From contig JAHBXV010000026.1 in NCBI GenBank assembly GCA_019636285.1, positions 1 through 64,000 of the forward strand: a stretch of 64,000 nt of DNA. The letters are read 5' to 3'. This DNA is from Planctomycetaceae bacterium. GTDB lineage: Bacteria; Planctomycetota; Planctomycetia; Planctomycetales; Planctomycetaceae. A program made the translations under genes and the position numbers. Of this stretch, positions 62,300 through 64,000 are shown piece by piece. The notes beneath the pieces were generated by a model. It was not told the origin of the DNA, searched no databases, and was given only the letters and a program-made list of their open reading frames with translations. Within the stretch, counting starts at the first letter, position 1. Every line of letters begins with the position of its first letter.

Positions 62300-64000
62300 G
62301 TGAAACTCGCTAACGGTCGCCGAGCGGAGCCATCCGCGACAGAGACAGGTCTTGGAGAACGTTCGCGAATTGGTCGCAGCGAGTTCCTGATCCTGCTCGC
62401 AGCAGTTCTGGCGGGAGTTATACTCCGCTGCGGTCCCTTGAGCCGTCTGGCGATTGAGCACTTTGACGAAGCGGTTTACGCGGCCAACTTGCTGGTCCCC
62501 GTGGAAGCGGGCGGCCAGTACCCGAACCGTGAGTTCTTCGCCCCGTATCTGTGGCCGCTGATTCTCGAGTGGTGGAGCATTGTCGCGGGTGGAACCGCGA
62601 ACGGGCTCCCCATGGTGCCGGGGCTGTTGTGCGGGATTGCCATGATCCCCACGATGTGGTGGATCGCCCGCACGTGGTATGGCACGACGGCTGGACTGAC
62701 GGCAGCCTGGCTGTCGGCGACCAGCGGAATCCACATGGCCTACAGCGGCACCGCGCTGACCGATGCGCCGGTGGCACTCGCGATGGTCTGGGCGGTTTGC
62801 TGGGGCATCCTTGCTCTCGAACGGCCCACATGGCGGTCGATTCTCCTTGCGGGAATTTTCACCGGCCTCGGGTGGTCGATCAAATACAGCGGCTGGCTGC
62901 CAATCGCGATTGTCGCCGCGGGCGGGGCGTTGTCGCTGCTGCTGGAACGCCCTCGCCAGGACGGCTGGAAGACGCTGCTGTTTGTCGTCGGCGGTATGGC
63001 GGCAGTGGCTGCTCTCGTCTGGCTTCCCGCCTGGATCGATTTGCAGGACGTCGGGGGCTACTCGGCGGTCTCGGCCAACCACGCCGGGTATGCGAAATCG
63101 GGCGTCTTCGCGTGGGGATCGGGAGCCTGGGCGCAGTGGTCGAACCTGCTTTCGTACAATCATTGGGCGGCTGCCATCGGGGCGGCGATCGTGGGGGCGC
63201 TGGGAATCTGGTGGGGGACTGGGCATGTTCTGCGTCCGGGGCCCGCGAAGAATCGCGCGGTGGCGGCACTCTGGGGCGCGCTGGCGCTGTTCGCGCAGAC
63301 GTATCGCATCTCTCTGGAGTTTGCCCTGCTGGTGCTCCTGGTCTTTGCGTGGTGGTTGGCGCGGCGAAACTTCAATCGTTGCGAAGCCCCGGAGGATCGA
63401 GAACTCGCGGCGAGGGAACTAAGACCGTTGTGCTGCCTGTTGGCCTGGGCGGGCGGTCTGCTGCTGACGTTGCCCCTCTACGCTCCTTATCCCCGTCTCA
63501 CCCTTTCGCTGCTCCCCGCGCTTTGGCTGGGGGGCGGAGCCTGGATGGCGGTTTTCTGTGGAAGCACTCAATACGCGAGACAACGTGACAGCCAACTGAG
63601 CACGGAAGAAGCGGCCGCGAGTCGCGCGCCGGAGCGTGTCCGTTTGATGCGGAACGTCAAGATGGTCGGCTTCTGGCTTGTCTATCTCACGGTCAGCATC
63701 AGCCTGGGAACCACGTGGCGGTGGGCGTTGTGGGAAGACCGTTCCACCACGGCCCGGGCGATGGAATCACTCGTGCAGAGCAATCTGCTGCCGAGCGACT
63801 CTGTCGTGCTTTGCTGGGACGAACCGGTTGCCTGGTATCACCTCGCGAGGCGCGGCCAACTGGCCACGGTCATCACGGGACCGCGCAGTTTCGAGCAGGC
63901 CGCCAGCGGGAACTTCTATGTGATTGTCGACGAAGCAAAATGGCAGGCGTTGAACGAAGATCGCGATCCCGCGAGCACAAGTCTGCAACATGTCGAGACG
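62300..64000 (+). CDS. GT39-like membrane glycosyltransferase (cut by window end)
   Basis: An open frame from a GTG at 62300 (GGGAG 8 bases upstream) to the end of the window, at least 567 residues. The first span (FLILLAAVLAGVILRC) is followed by the loop AIEHFDEAVYAAN with the Asp56-Glu57 pair typical of GT-C/GT39 and ArnT-like transferases, then WPLILEWWSIVAG and repeated hydrophobic helices with LTDAPVALAMVWAV. Likely a polyprenyl-phosphate sugar transferase acting at the outer face of the membrane; acceptor unknown. The 3' end is missing. Confidence 0.85.
   Translation, partial: MKLANGRRAEPSATETGLGERSRIGRSEFLILLAAVLAGVILRCGPLSRLAIEHFDEAVYAANLLVPVEAGGQYPNREFFAPYLWPLILEWWSIVAGGTANGLPMVPGLLCGIAMIPTMWWIARTWYGTTAGLTAAWLSATSGIHMAYSGTALTDAPVALAMVWAVCWGILALERPTWRSILLAGIFTGLGWSIKYSGWLPIAIVAAGGALSLLLERPRQDGWKTLLFVVGGMAAVAALVWLPAWIDLQDVGGYSAVSANHAGYAKSGVFAWGSGAWAQWSNLLSYNHWAAAIGAAIVGALGIWWGTGHVLRPGPAKNRAVAALWGALALFAQTYRISLEFALLVLLVFAWWLARRNFNRCEAPEDRELAARELRPLCCLLAWAGGLLLTLPLYAPYPRLTLSLLPALWLGGGAWMAVFCGSTQYARQRDSQLSTEEAAASRAPERVRLMRNVKMVGFWLVYLTVSISLGTTWRWALWEDRSTTARAMESLVQSNLLPSDSVVLCWDEPVAWYHLARRGQLATVITGPRSFEQAASGNFYVIVDEAKWQALNEDRDPASTSLQHVET

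Noticed and set aside
1-64000. tRNA, rRNA or CRISPR array
   Set aside because: Scanning by eye found no T-loop motif in a cloverleaf context, no rRNA core sequence, and no regularly spaced direct repeats. A tRNAscan-SE or CRISPRCasFinder run would settle it.

Overview
The window reads as chromosomal DNA from a high-G+C planctomycete, probably order Planctomycetales (family and genus not resolved). Pointers are a 1,100-residue PVC-type propeller/HEAT/cytochrome c protein (32161-35487), a DUF1501 Tat protein (49043-50416), a WD40-type propeller fused to a Ser/Thr kinase (57487-61101), a SUMF1-domain protein, an LRR lipoprotein, HTTM and DUF11 proteins, and many short genes separated by palindromic intergenic repeats. 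I see no rRNA, tRNA, CRISPR array, prophage or conventional IS element. Most genes are single or in pairs on alternating strands.

Layout. 0-4 kb: translation genes (epmB divergent from efp; a 55-residue membrane protein before miaB). 4-9 kb: LRR lipoprotein, exported endonuclease/exonuclease/phosphatase protein, a REP-associated tyrosine transposase (RAYT) between its REP-like repeats, and a SUMF1 protein. 9-16 kb: SRPBCC-epimerase fusion, sigma factor, BON-like protein, ferrochelatase, STAS plus serine hydrolase, PfkB kinase. 16-23 kb: exported LolA-like protein, two related cell-envelope proteins in tandem (the second with DUF11), ComEC. 23-32 kb: desaturase, zinc-ribbon protein, PQQ-like propeller, peroxiredoxin, nucleoside hydrolase plus ribokinase, P1B-4 metal ATPase. 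32-41 kb: PVC cytochrome, TerC, ABC-2 permease, an ABC exporter with a degenerate nucleotide-binding domain, ROK kinase. 41-51 kb: two-helix membrane protein, lipid A-type acyltransferase, HTTM protein and neighbour, thioredoxin-like lipoprotein, FtsQ/POTRA-like protein, DUF1501 protein, small planctomycete protein. 51-64 kb: gpsA, SLC13-type transporter, exported two-repeat protein, phosphoglycerate mutase, giant kinase, TonB, and a GT39-like glycosyltransferase cut by the window end.

Functional links that the sequence supports: EpmB modifies EF-P Lys34; the exported nucleoside hydrolase would release ribose that the adjacent ribokinase phosphorylates; the acyltransferase and HTTM genes sit in one short-spaced run; TonB is followed 13 bases later by the glycosyltransferase.

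The strongest leads are the ABC exporter that has lost Walker A, Q-loop, Walker B Asp and H-loop residues; the RAYT/REP unit with a distant REP copy; at least six families of intergenic palindromes, several with copies far apart; two identical 32-nt hairpins bracketing the giant kinase; and an FtsQ-like protein in a lineage noted for lacking FtsZ.
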